Below the pieces are notes generated by a model. That model searched no databases. It had not been told where the DNA came from and saw nothing but the letters and a program-made list of their open reading frames with translations. The translations under genes were made by a program, and so were the position numbers. Shown one piece after another: positions 48,949 to 61,235 of a stretch of DNA of 64,000 nt. Positions within the stretch are counted from its first letter, which is position 1. The number at the start of each line of letters is the position of its first letter. Origin of the DNA: Daedaleopsis sinensis (taxonomy: Eukaryota > Basidiomycota > Agaricomycetes > Polyporales > Polyporaceae); the NCBI GenBank assembly GCA_033807695.1, contig CM066300.1, positions 992,001 through 1,056,000 of the forward strand, given 5' to 3'.

Positions 48949-51797
48949 TCATACGAAGAATTGTGTACTGAGAGGAGTGCATCATCAGTCTCGACGCCAT
49001 CGACGACATGGAACAGAATGACACGTACTGAACGCGACTTGCGGCGTGCACTTCCATCTCCTCCATCTTGTACGAGTTCAGCTCTTCCTTGATACGCTGC
49101 GCCAGCGCCGGCGTTAACCTACTCCACGTCGCGGGCTCGCTGCGCCTGTCGTATACTGTCGCTGGGAACGTGTCGTACACGGACAGGTTCGCCGCAAACG
49201 CAAGACGCTTTGAGGGGGCCGTCGCGGAGCGATGCGCTATTGTCGGTGGATTGGGAGTAGACATAGTCGACAGCGCTGGAGCGGACGAGTTCGGGTGACT
49301 GAACAGGCTACCCTTGTCTGCGGCCGGCGGGGGCGCATGCTCGGCAGCCGAAGCGACCTGTTTCGTCGAGTCAAGAGTCAAGCCATTCGAATCAAACGAT
49401 AGCGGTGGAAGGAAGGTCCCGGAGTTCTGTGGTGAGTGACCGTTCGATGACCCATGGGGCTTGTGCTGCAGTCCGTCGATCTGGGCGGGATCCGATGGCG
49501 GGATATGACTGAGCGGAGGCAATTCGGCTGATGGCTGGGCCGAATCGTAAGAATTGGATCGTGTCCTGGTGAAGGCTGGGTTAGGTGGAAGATAGGCATC
49601 TTGAGTGTAATCTGACCCGTCTACAGGTTCTACAGACAAATTGTAAGGCGAATTGTAAGGCTCAACGAAATAAGCGAAAACAAAAGAACATACTCTTCAA
49701 GATACCCTTAGCAGGTTTACGTGTGCGTTCGACACTTCGGCGCAGATTGATGGCCCAAGGCTCCATGTCCCCCTCATCTTCTTCAAGACTCGCGTTGTCC
49801 AAAGCTTGACGGATAGTGACGTCCTCGTCATCCTGCGCCTCACCCCAGTCCTCATCGTCCTCCCAACCTTCAATGCTGTAGTTGTGAGGGTGGTTATCGT
49901 GCCCACCGTCGCTACGGCCCTCGTCGCTGTCCGAGTCATCGTGCTCTACGACGACACGCATCCCGTTCTCATTCACCCGCGAAGAGCTGCCAACCTTCGC
50001 AGGAGACTCGCCCTGCCTGTTCGTGGTGTTCTTTTCCCATGTTGTCGGCAACGCAGCCCCCTGAGCCTGTGCAGCGGCACGAGCTTCAGCCTCCGCCTTG
50101 GCCCTAGCAGCTGCCTCAGCGTTAGTCTTCAGCGTATGCTGTCGAGCGAGACGTGCGGCGGGACTGAGGCCAGCCATCTCGGGACTTGCACTCCAGTCTG
50201 AACGATCAAGCTCTGCTGTCACGTGGGAGACGCTGGCTTCCGCGACGACCCCCTTCTCCCCCTTCTTCTTCTTGCTCTTTTTGCCAGAGCCTGCCGCTTC
50301 TTCATCCTCATCCTTGTCCTTCTTGTCCTTGAACAGAGACGTTATGCCTGCGAGCGAGTTCCTGCGAGCAAGCTTCCCGATAGAGCCTAGCTTGCGGATC
50401 ACCATTGACGCCGAAGACATTGTCGATGATAGCGATATGTTATCTGTCGAGCGATTGAACTTCGAGTTGAACAGCGAGCGCGACTTCTTCTTCTGCACGG
50501 TCGCAGTGGAGTCACCGTCGTCCATGGCTAGAGTTGCGCTCGAGCCTACGCTTGACTGGCTAGGTCGGGGTCCCTTATCATTATCCTCTTCCTCATGAAG
50601 GGTAGCGTTGGCGTTCAGGGACAACGCACGGCGTAGACGACCCTTGAGACCGCGACTATGGCCACCAGCAGGGTCCATCATCGCGGCCAGATCGCTATCG
50701 TCGCGTGACATCCGCTTCTCCGCTGCAGTAAAGGTACCCTGAGAGAGAGGTGACGGTTTTCGCAGGTTGACATGAGGCAATGTCTTCGTGGTTGATGACG
50801 TCGTTGTGGTTGAGGGGGCAGAGGGGGCAGAGGAAGCAGAGGGACGGGCCGATACGGTCGAGGCAACAGAAGGACGGGCCGACACGGTTGATGTGGACGA
50901 ACCTGTTCGCTGATGGATACGGGGTGCGGAGCCATTTGCGGAGGCGGGAGGCGGCGCAGTCGACGAGGACGCAGTCGACCTGCCACTCCCCTGCTTGGAG
51001 TGTGAATGAGCTGGGGGAGTGCCCGAGCCACTGCCGTTAGAGCCTTGGTTGCTGTTGGTCCGTTGCCGCTGACTACCGGATTGGGAGGAGCCTGAGTTGA
51101 TCGAGGTGGACGAGCCCGCAGCGTCCGCATGCACGTAGGGAGGCTTGAACGAGCCTGGCTGCTGTGGTCCGGAGCGCCAATCGTCCTGGTTGGACGACCC
51201 GTGGCGCTGTGGGCGACGGTAGGGATGATAGCCGCCTCCGCCGCCTTGCTCAGAAGGAGTGGGGGAGTAGCCCATGGGGAGCTGGGAAGGATGAGGGGGA
51301 GGGGTTCCGCTCGGGAAAGGGCTGAAGCCTGCCATTGGACTCTGAGCAAAGTAGTCGGGGTTCGGGGTGCCGCCGTTGCGTCCTCGTTGACTTCCCATTG
51401 GGGACATTTGGGACATCTGATGCGCTTGGTGCTGTGCGTTGAACATCATCTGCTGGTACGCCCACTGGGCGAGCTGGGCGTTGGCTGGGTCGTAATACGG
51501 CATCTGTCCTTGCTGAGGGTGGGGTGGATGGCCGTGCATGGGGTAGGGCTGCTGATGGGGATTTTGATAGAAGGAAGGGTAGAACTGCTGGGGCGGAGGA
51601 GACCATGCCGCCTGCTGCTGCTGCTGGACGGGGTAAGGATACGGCTGTTGCTGTGACATTGGAGACTGAGCGAGAGAGTGCTCATTTGCGGGAGAAGAGC
51701 GTTGACGGGGTACAGATGCGTTGATGGAGTTTGGAGAGGGCGCGTCCATGTTATGATCTCTAGGTGGATGCCAGTCTTGAGGGGCAAGAACGGCCAT
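48949..51797 (-). CDS. BNI4: BNI4-like protein, probable PP1 targeting factor
   Basis: Exons 49694..51797, 49029..49629 and 48949..48967 join in phase to 907 residues. The first 450 residues are disordered and rich in Gln, Pro, Ser and Gly. The middle has KKKSRSLFNSKFNRSTDN and a Lys-rich charged region. The C-terminal block KRLAFAANLSVYDTFPATVY, then DRRSEPATWSRLTPALAQRI and KEELNSYKMEEMEVH, matches the conserved end of fungal BNI4 proteins. In yeast this end carries the RVxF-type docking site for Glc7/PP1 and places chitin synthase at the bud neck. The tiny last exon (19 bp) completes VHTQFFV. KRLAF may be the docking motif. The N-terminal two thirds cannot be identified by eye, so the name rests on the C-terminus alone. 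Confidence 0.7.
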
Positions 51798-52698
51798 GGA
51801 CTGCGCCAGATTATGCCTGGACTTGGCTGCACCCGCTGAATGCGAAAACGTCGAGCAATCGTTGTTGACAACGGAGACAAGGGTTAGATACGGTCAGGTC
51901 AGCATCAAGCTCACGCACAAACGTCCTGGCAGGAGTTTTAAGCAGGATAAAGAAAGGAAGGGAAAGAAAGGAACGCCGGGCGGGGACCGATGGTTGTCGC
52001 TGGACGCGACGGCGAGGGGAACAATGGCGACGTCGTCGTCGTTGTCGTCGTCGTTGAGCAAGAGTCCGAGACGCCTGCTTCTGGTGCCGTGCCAGCCAAA
52101 TAGCGCCAAACAGTCCCGTTCAGATCTGGAACGAGATCCTCGTTTATAGACTACACTTTTACTCTACACAATTCCCACGCTTTACTGATGATAATACATA
52201 CCTACAGTACCGGCACCCTTTTTGCAGTGCAGATACTAGCTATCATAGTATCAGTCTACTAGTGTCCTCTTTTATCGCCTAATCATCGCTCTCTCAGCAT
52301 CCCTGTGCATTGTTGGCAAGTTGCACTGGCAGCACAGGGAAACTGTATCAGTTAATGCTCCAAAGCGGACTAGTCCAGAAGAAGTACATACTTGTGCATC
52401 ATCGTTTGCAATTGTGTTCGGAATAATTGCGCTGGCAGTGTGCCCGTTCGCACCGGCACCCATGAGCGATCTCCAATGTACTATGTAATCGATATCCTTC
52501 GTCATTGCTTGCTGTAATCTCGCCCCGGAAAAACAAGAACTTGTCAAGATCCTCTAGAGCTCGTGTTTGCGGATTCTGCACAGTGCTGCGGACGAATCAC
52601 ACCAATCACGTCACGTATCCGGTTCCCGACGCCCGTGCCAGTGGCACCTGGGCCCGTTGGGCGCAACTCTGGTTCATCTCTCCATCACCTCATTCACC
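51798..52698. other. Divergent region between BNI4-like gene and amidase
   Basis: The first 350 bp probably form the long 5' leader of the BNI4-like gene. A run of GTCGTC trinucleotides lies near 52030-52055. I see no gene. Confidence 0.45.
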
Positions 52699-55173
52699 AT
52701 GACGCAACAAGACTGGAAAGCATCATGTGCTGCAAGGAAACAACGCCAGCTCGACTCCATTCCGAACGAATGGCTGATAAAACCGCCGTCGGACGAACGG
52801 CGCAACGTAGTTGACATTCCCCACACCTGTGGCTTGCTAACCCCACGCGAACTCGAAATCACTGACACGATCAATGTCGAGCTCCTACTTCGCAAGTTGC
52901 ACACAGCAGAATGGTCCTCGGTTGAGGTCACAACCGCGTTCTATAAACGTGCAGTGATTGCTCAACAACTTGTACGTTAACTCGACTTTTCTATCTGTCA
53001 GACCGACAACCGGTGCTCATGATATTCCATTCAAGACCAATTGCTTGACGGAGATCTTCATCGAGCGTGCCTTACAGCGCGCCCAAGAAGTTGACGACTA
53101 TCTCAAGACGCACGGCACGGTCATCGGTCCTTTACACGGCCTCCCAATCTCCCTGAAAGACCAATTCTGCCTCAAAGGGTTAGAAACCATCATGGGTGCG
53201 CAAAATATATCATACTCGCGTAGTCCTACTCTTCCGCTCAACGACTATCTCCGTAGGCTATGCCAGCTGGATTGGGCGTGTTTCCGACACGGATAGCGTC
53301 CTCGTCGAGATTCTGTATGAATGCGGCGCCGTTCCATTCGTCCGGACTAACGTTCCACAAACCCTCCAAGTGAGTACTCCTTTATTCAGCCGCCTAGATA
53401 CATGTATGGAGAGGTATGTCCATCCTCAGTGTCATACAAAAACCACCCGGCTTACTAGCGACGGAATCGATCTCTAAATCATGCACGGCAGATGCAGCAT
53501 ACAGCGTATCTGACACAACCACTTGTTGCTCATATCATAGTGGGGCGAGACATACAATCATGTTTTTGGACGTACGACCAATCCATACAACCGCTACATG
53601 ACCCCCGGCGGCTCGTCAGGGGGCGAAGGCGCACTCGTTGCAATGCTCGGAAGTCCTCTTGGGGTAGGTACTGACATTGGCGGGTATGTATTGCTCCTCT
53701 GAGATGCATGGCCGCTACTAAGTCCCTGGACATAGATCGCTCCGCATCCCGAGCGCGTTCTGCGGCCTCTATACTCTACGGCCCTCGTACGAGCGACTCC
53801 CATACTGCAACGCGGTCAACTCACAAGAGGGCCAGGAGAGCATCTCCTCCGTGCTCGGTCCAATGGCAAATTCCCTCGAGGGCGTCCGAATCTTTACAAA
53901 GGCGATTATAGACGCGGCTCCGTGGCGCAAAGACCCGCTGTGCGTCCGAAAGGAGTGGTCGGAGCGCGAGTACGCGCTGGGCGACCATGGTGGCAGGGGT
54001 GCGCGGATGTGCTTTGCAATTATGTGGGACAACGGGGTCATTAAGCCGCACCCGCCGTTGAAGAGGGCTCTGGAGCTCGTGAAGAGCGCGTTGGAGAAGG
54101 CGGGCCATACCGGTGCGTGCGGGTATTGCTCAGATTCAAGCGCGTTACTGACAAATTGTATCTGCATCGCAATCATCCGTTATGCCGCGGTCCGACCGTG
54201 CAGTGATCGATTGGGAGAACCACCGGCACTTAGAGATCCTTAAGAATGGTGTCTGTATCGGTGACCCGTGATGTGCCTGTTCGTCCTCTACTGAACCTTC
54301 CCTGCTGACTTGGATGGCGATGCCGCTTCTCCTTATAGACGAGCATCTTCAACGCGGACGACGGCGCTGACTATCTCAGCGAGTGCGCGCTGTCTGGCGA
54401 GCCTCTCATCCAGACGATGAGCCCCACGACGGACGCGCACGAGTATGCGCTTGACGAGCCTCTGGCGCGGACGATCCTCGGCGAGCGCCGCCATCTCTCT
54501 GCGTACGAGGCGAGTCCGCCGTGCGGCCATCCATGTCCGGGCGCACAGACTAGTGCTGACTGAGATGACCTGTGCTGCTGTTGACGTGTGTATAGCTCTG
54601 GCAGCTCCACAAGGAGAAGCGTGCGCTCCGCAAGTCGTATCTGGACCACTGGGAGGCGACGGTGGACAAGACTGGGACGGGGCGGCCTGTGGACGCGGTC
54701 ATCAGCCCTGCGGTGGCGTACGCAGCCTGCCCGCATGGATGCAACTCGTGCGTGCTCATGCTCAGCTTCGTTGTATCGCAGGTCCGCCGTCCGCTCATAG
54801 TGCACTCTATCTTGACGCTCCTGTGGGGGGATTGCAGAGACGACTTCTACACGAGCATTTGCAACTATCTCGACTACACGGCGTCCGTGTTCCCCGTCAC
54901 GGTCGCGGACAAGGCGCTGGACGGAGCCGTGGCCCCGCGTGAGTTTCGGAACCATGAGGACGAGGCCGTGTACAAGATGTGTGAGTGCCCCTCTCACATC
55001 TGTGCTCTTGGAGGTACGGACACGACGGTTTGACGCATTGTGCAGACGACCCAGAGCTGTTCCATGGGCTGCCGGTTGGGCTCCAGCTGATGGGGCGGAC
55101 GCTCGAGGAGGAGGGAGTCATCGCCATGACGGAAGTAGTGGTTGCGGCTCTCAGAGAGATCGAGCAGCAGTGA
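52699..55173 (+). CDS. Amidase-signature amidohydrolase (acetamidase-like)
   Basis: About ten exons encode roughly 560 residues. The enzyme should hydrolyse an amide to a carboxylate and ammonia. The Ser-cisSer-Lys triad is visible: Lys in GLPISLKDQF, the cis-Ser in TPGGSSGGEGAL, and the nucleophile Ser in GTDIGGSLRIPSAF. The N-terminus MTQQDWKASCAARKQRQLDS, the WGETYNHVFGRTTNPYNRYM block, and the C-terminal AVAYAACPHGCN and LFHGLPVGLQLMGR segments all fit fungal acetamidases. There is no signal peptide, so it is probably cytosolic. One intron (53371 to about 53540) is 170 bp, and a donor near 54255 may be a weak GTCTGT. It is convergent with a proline dehydrogenase 200 bp away, which suggests nitrogen catabolism. 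Substrate specificity cannot be read from sequence. Confidence 0.88.
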
Positions 55174-55373
55174 CTATGGCCACGGGGTGAGTCGGCATGC
55201 GGGCACGGGTAATCCATCACATCCATAGATATAAACACCCCTGTGGGTACCCGCAAGTATGTATTCCGACTGGTCAGTCAAGCAGACGCATCTTTGTCCA
55301 CCACAATCGTACCCCGAACAGCCTCTGTGCAGTTGTGTGATGCTTGGTGCGTCTGCAGAGAACGGCACATATT

Positions 55374-57757
55374 TTACCCAAACATCCTTTGCACGATCTC
55401 CGCAGCAGCCCGCCTGCGCTCCTCTTCCGCAGCCCCATTGCCGAGCACGGACTTGTTCTCGATCGCTCGCCGGCTCAAGTACGGCATGACCTATGTGGCG
55501 GTTTATGCATGAAAGTGAGCGTGACGCTCCCCGACGAGCACTCCTTACGGAGGACTATTCACGCACCTGGGCGAGACGACCGTAGGGGATGTACTTGATG
55601 ACGAAGGGCGACGAGGACTGGGTGCGGTCCACGAGGTAGTTAGTCAACGCTGCGGTCATGCCTGGGTTCCGGGATCCATGTTGTCAGTGAGTACAGTCAA
55701 CGCAGGGGAAGGCTGTTGTTGGACTAGTATCCCGACTCCCGAGAGCAGGTACTGCCAGTGGAGGCACTCACCGAACAGCTGGCCCATCGTCACCCGCTCC
55801 GCGACGTCGTCGCCCACAGAGACCACCCCGCGCGCATCGGTCAGCCCGAGGCCCTGCCGGACGAGCTCGTCTACGATCAGGTTCGCGCTCGCCCAGTTGT
55901 GCGTGCCGAAGAGGACGCCGAGCTTGAGGGTCGGTGTCGCATTCAGCGCGTCGCTGTCGATGTCCGCGCGGACGGCGGCGACGAGCGCGCGAACGCAAGC
56001 GTCGTAGGTCGCGTCCGTGTCGGGCTTCTCCACCCACACGGGCGGATGGGGGTCGGGGGAGATCGAGAGTGAGTACCCCGAGGATGAAGAGGACTCGGCA
56101 TGCCCGGCGAGCTCGTGCGGGTGGTACGCGCCGCGGACGAGCTTGACCCCGAGGGAGTAGTTCCCGGCGCGAGCGGCGGCGATGCTTTGTGCGAGGTATT
56201 CAGGCGTGCTGTGTCGGGGTTTGATTTGAGGTCAATACTATGAGGCGCACAACGAGGAATTGGGAGACTGACCGGCGGAGGTATGCCTGGTAGGTCGCGT
56301 AAATGAGAGGCTGGACCCCGACCCCGCGGTCCGTGGCTGACGGTGTCGTCGTCGTCAGTGCTGAGGCACGGCCGAACCAGGAGGTGCGCCTGGTAGGTGC
56401 AGGAGGTGGCGCGGCCGGGAGCTTGTTGAACCGCCGCATCATGTCCAGCGTGAATGCATCGATCGCAGGCTAGAATGGCGCGGCGGGTCAGTCGGCGAAG
56501 CGTCGCGTCGGAAGGCGGACGGAAACGTATGCCTGTACCTCATACCAGCTAGTCGCGTCGTGAGTGAAGCGATCGGAAGATGTTCGCGGACACACCTACC
56601 TGTACTCTGCGTCGAAGATAAGTCGCACACCGCGCTCCTGCGCGCGCATGCATATGGCGAGCAGGTCGTCCCGAAGCTCCCGGATGACGGCGATATCGAC
56701 CGCGGTGAGTGGCCCGGGGACGGACGGTGAATCGAGAACGTCTAGGTCAGTGGGAAGGGGGCAGCCGGGGAACGCTATTGGGGGCTGGGTCTGCGGACGG
56801 GTCGCGATGAGGTATTGGGAAAACCGGCGGAGTGTCTCTGCGCTGGACACCATCGCGCTCTGTGAGTTCCGCATCAATATGCTGCGATGACAGAGAAATA
56901 GAGAGCAGTTAGTAAGTATTCACCAGCTTGATCGCGACCCATGTGCGCCGCCCCCTGTGGCCGGTCGTGTGCCTGTCTTCGTAGTCGGCCGCGATGTCGA
57001 TGCAGTGAAGCGTCTCGGCCACGATCTGCTTGTGGATCGAGGATGCGGAAGCTACCGTGATCTGTGGCCCACCAGTTGCCGCAGCCTCGTCGACCTCTAC
57101 GCTGTATGCGAAAAGACAGCCTGTTTTCTCCTCGCGGAGCCCCTCGATAAGCGGGAGCGCGGCTTCAGCGGTGTCCCCGCCGACGAACTGTGCGGATCAC
57201 ACCAGTTAGTCAGCGCTGGACCGTGGTGGGCTTCTGCCCGAGAGATATGTGCAGTTGACTAAAAGCGTGCGCACCTGGTCAAAGAACGTCGCGCGCACGA
57301 CCGCCTCGGTGAGCTGCCGCAGACCTGGGACTGCCGAGAGCGCCGCGAGGAGGGTGGGGGCGCAGTCGACGAAGGCGGGCACGGAGCAGAATGCATAGAC
57401 GACGTACGTCCGTACGAGCGTCGAGAGCGGGGCGAGTCTGCGCTCCCGCGCCGCGGTCGACCCGACCGGGTTGCGCTCGTTGAGCGCCTTGAGTTCGGCA
57501 GCGCCTGCGCGTGCATCTGAGGCGAAGACGGCAGTCCCTGCTGCGACCCCCGAAAGCAGTCCGAGCGCAGTGAGCTTGCGGAGGGTGAAGAACCTGGAGC
57601 GCGCGGTGGTAGATCCTGCAGACGATGTCGTTGTCCGGTAGCTCCCGGCGGTACTACGCAGTGTAGGCACTCGTATCCTCGCTGAGACTTGGAGCGGACG
57701 TGCGCTGACGGGACGAGGAGTGAGGAGAAACCTACCTGGGGAAGCAATGGACATCAT
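55374..57757 (-). CDS. PUT1: Proline dehydrogenase, copy A
   Basis: Eight exons (57275..57757, 56924..57187, 56600..56859, 56539..56548, 56273..56469, 55772..56208, 55567..55661, 55374..55490) join in phase to 620 residues. The FAD enzyme oxidises proline to pyrroline-5-carboxylate in mitochondria. The Arg/Ser-rich first 55 residues look like a transit peptide, followed by a hydrophobic stretch (LTALGLLSGVAAGTAVFA). The barrel motifs are HCIDIAADYEDR, FDAEYSWYEPAID, YATYQAYLRRTPEYL, GVKLVRGAYHPHE, LFGTHNWASANLIVDEL, and YIPYGRLAQVMPYLSRRAIENK. The last two carry the substrate-binding Arg pair region. A 10 bp micro-exon encodes SWYE. The paralog lies directly upstream on the same strand. Confidence 0.92.
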
Positions 57758-58449
57758 GGGAGGGGGAGAGATGCTGGAGATAGACCTTGGACGTCGTATC
57801 TACTCTCGAGCACGCTGGGGGTGCCCGGCACGAGCATGATCAGGCGTGTGCCGACGTTGATAAACCTGACTTCCGGCAGACGTTCCCCGTACGTACAAGA
57901 TCGTGTGTGGTACGCACGGAGGCGTCGAGATTGCTCGGCATTCGAGAACGAGCACTTATCGGAAGAATACCATCCTATCTTCCGGTGCCTGTAGGGTGGG
58001 ATCATGGGTACACTCACGATTTGCCGAACCGCCCAGTGCTGAAATCCACGCTCACCTACTAGTTTCGGTGATACCGGTGTTGAAGGGTGTTCTTAACCAT
58101 GCATGATCCCAGGTACACGTTTTCCGTGTCTGAACCTGTCTGAACGCTAGGCTCAAGCCGGAGCACTGCGTAAGTAGAAATAGGAGCCCTGGCGATACGC
58201 GTACTTCCGCGTCAGATATACTTACTTACCCAAGCCGGTGGATCGCACCGGTTGCCCGGAGGAGCGGTCACGTGAGCAAGACGCGTCGCGCCCGACACGC
58301 ATCACCATGGCGATCGAGTAGAGGCCGCGGACTGCACAAAAACCCACAAAGACAGACATTATATCGTGACTTGTGTACATTACTGCACCGACTGTTCCTA
58401 ATAATCCCAAGAAGAATGTCGCAAGATATCGTTCGAGCCCGGTTCGAAC
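57758..58449. other. Spacer between the two proline dehydrogenase genes
   Basis: It holds the promoter of copy A and the 3' end of copy B. No gene is seen. The T-loop-like GGTTCGAAC lies just inside the end of copy B and does not belong to a tRNA. Confidence 0.45.
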
Positions 58450-60569
58450 TCACCCAAAGGTTCTGGAGTAGATTGCAGACGCAGCGCGTTTGCGTTCGAG
58501 CGCCGCGCCGCCATTTCCAAGCACGGATTTGTTCTCGATGGCGCGGCGACTGAGGTAGGGCATGACCTGCGAGAGATGACCGTAGGGGACATATTTGAGC
58601 ACGAATGGCGAAGACGACCGGGTACGTGCGACGAGGTGGTCCGTCAGACCGTCGGACATGCCTACAACAAGCCCGCTAAGCGTTAATATTCCCCACTGAT
58701 GCGTCACAGGGCAGGGCAGTACGCACCGTATAGTTGGGCGACTGCGACGCGCTGCATCGCGCCCTCTCCGATGACGACCTTGTGGTGCCCGTCCCCGTCC
58801 CCTTCGCGCCCCGCCAGGCCCTGTTTTACAAGCTCGTCCACGACGAGGTTCGCGCTGCTCCAGTTGTGCGTGCCGAACAGCGCGCCGATGGCCGGGGGAG
58901 ACCCCGTGCGCTCGCACGCCTCGACGTCCTCGCGGACCAGGGAGACGAGGAGACGCACGGATGCGTCGTAGCACGAGTCTGTCTCGTCCTTCGCGAGCCA
59001 CACCGGGGGCATGTTGTCTGGGGAGATCGACAGGTCGTGGCTTCCGGAGGGCGAGGACGGGGAGGCGGAGGCGCGGGAGGCGGAGGCGGCGCGGTGTATG
59101 TCGATTTCGTGGGGGTGGTATGCGCCGCGGACGAGCTTCACGCCCAGGGCGTAGCCTTCCGAGCGGGCGGCAGCTATGCTGTGCGCAAGATATTCTGGCG
59201 TTCTGTCGGTGGTTGGTAAGCAAAAGAGATATCGGGCATTCGGACGATATATACCGGCGCAGGTACGCTTGGAAAGTGTTATAGATGAGTGGTTGGAATC
59301 CGCCTGACGGCGCTTCGATGGATTTCTGAGTACGAAACCATGAATACCTCCAGGACTTTGGAAGCTTGTTGAATTTGCGCATCATGTCTAATGCCAATGC
59401 ATCTATCGCTGGCTGTGCGAGGTTATGAACTTGATGCTCTACTTCGTGTCGCGTTGCAAAACATACCTGATACCAACTATGAATGGGCAAATGTCAGATC
59501 GTGTTATTAGATATCCCTGTGAGATTTGACCGACACACTGACCTGTGTTCTGCGTCTACTGTGATGCGTACCCCGCGAGCACGAGCGCGCTCGCAAATAG
59601 CAGTCAAATCCTCTCGGAGCTCGCGCAAAGCGGAAATGTCTTCCGCAGTGATAGTATCGTTCGATGCGCTAGACATCAAGATGTCAAGGTCGGATGGGAG
59701 GGGACATCCTGGAAATGCGACCCGGGGTTTTGTCTGGGGCCGTGTGTCGACCAAGTACTTGGAAAGCCGCCGTAATGAATCCGCGTCGCGCACCATCGCG
59801 CTCTGCATCGAAGGTCTACATGAGCTACGCCTTGATAGGTCTCGTAGAGTCGCCTACCAGCTTGATAGCGACCCATGTTCCCTTGCCGGTATGGTCGTGG
59901 GAGTAACGATCCTCAAAGTCCGCGGCGACGTCGATGCAGTGGATGTTCTCTTGCACGATCTGCTTGTGCGCCAATAGCGTCTCCGCGGAAGACGACTTAC
60001 TGGCACCAGACGCGTGCGCGTCGTCGACTTCGACGCTGTAAACGAACAGTGCACCCTTGTTCTCCGCTCGGAGACGTTCCAAGACGGGGACGACGTCTTC
60101 AGCTTCATCACCTCCGACGAACTAGGGGGATGTTGTAGTTTGTTTTGCGCGATGGGGACGAGGAGACGGGACGTACCTGGTCGAAGAACGTCACGCGCAC
60201 GACGGCTTCCGTGATCTGCTTGACTCCAGGGATCGCCATGAGAGTAGACAGGAGGGTGGGAGACCAGTCCACGAGGAGAGGTATGGAGCATAGGGAGTAG
60301 ACGATGTATGTCCTCACGAGTTCGGAGAATGGTGCCGAGGGGGTCGCCGGTGAGATGCGGCCCTCTGTAGGTTGTTCAGCGTGAACCACCGAGGTGTCCC
60401 TATATGCGTAGAAGGCTCCTCCAGTGACCACCGTCGAGGCAATGCCGTACGCAGCCAGACGGCGAGCATTCGATGAATGTGGTCGCGGGGCTCCGGTGAT
60501 CGATGAACGCGAGATGGCGCGTGGATGGGAGTGACCAGAGAGCCTAGTAGCAGCGCGGGCTAGGAACAT
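58450..60569 (-). CDS. PUT1: Proline dehydrogenase, copy B
   Basis: Seven exons (60177..60569, 59858..60121, 59543..59802, 59467..59476, 59255..59412, 58727..59202, 58450..58661) join in phase to 590 residues. Start is MFLARAATRLSGHSH, an Arg-rich presequence. Motifs match copy A: FVGGDEAEDV, HCIDVAADFEDR, VDAEHSWYQPAID, GVKLVRGAYHPHE, LFGTHNWSSANLVVDEL and YGHLSQVMPYLSRRAIENK. Intron positions are shared, including the 10 bp SWYQ exon, but the last intron of copy A is absent here: LSQVMPY is read through. Copy B lacks the Ala/Thr-rich insert (TTTTPSATDRG) and has its own Ser/Ala insert (RAASASRASASPSS). The two are tandem paralogs, and both look functional. Different promoters may give different regulation. 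Confidence 0.92.
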
Positions 60570-61235
60570 TGAGATTGAGAAAGAGAATGGTGAGCGTGCC
60601 AAAGTCCGACAGGGGCATATATGGAGATCATAGCGAGCAAGGTCCGGGAAGCGATGACGAGCGCGTCGGACGACGTCGACGCTTGAACGGATCTCGTCCG
60701 GGTGAGCGGCTCCGAGCCCCGACGCCCGCTTCCTTGAAGCGCGCGGTCGGTAGCTTCATGTAGAAGGTCTCGGGGGCGCACATCTTCGAGCTTTCCACGA
60801 TGCATATATTGTGTGCCGGTCGAGCTGAGCGTATATATGCGACAGATAAAATTTATGAAGAGGTTCATGGAAGTACTTCAACTGATTACTAACACTCGCC
60901 TTTGTAAACGGACGACCGCTCGACATGTTCGCTACGGTCTTGGGCAGTATTCAAGCCGTTTTTACTCTGCACTCACTACGGTCCATCTAGGACATGATAA
61001 CAAGAAATGCAGCGATGTATGCGCGAGGATAGGCGTGCCGCCGGCGCGGGGTGAGATGGAGTGGCGGAGAGATGCCATATAAGGCTATCTTAGCGCCCGG
61101 GTTGGGGAGCCTCGGCTGCGCGTCCTCAGTCGTCACCGCTGTCTTTCCACTGCCGCCTTTCCAACTCCCTCTTACGCGGCGCGTCCACCTCCTTTCCTTT
61201 CCTTTGGCTGCACGTCTGTCCAGTATCTTCCCACT
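60570..61235. other. Divergent region between proline dehydrogenase B and VPS35
   Basis: A TATAT element on the minus side (about 60618-60622) lies 50 bp from the copy B start, and a TATAAGG on the plus side (61078) lies 158 bp from the VPS35 ATG. No gene is seen. Confidence 0.4.

Noticed and set aside
58430..58456. tRNA-like T-loop sequence (GGTTCGAAC)
   Set aside because: The five-base stems on either side do not pair, no anticodon arm is found upstream, and the sequence overlaps the end of proline dehydrogenase B.
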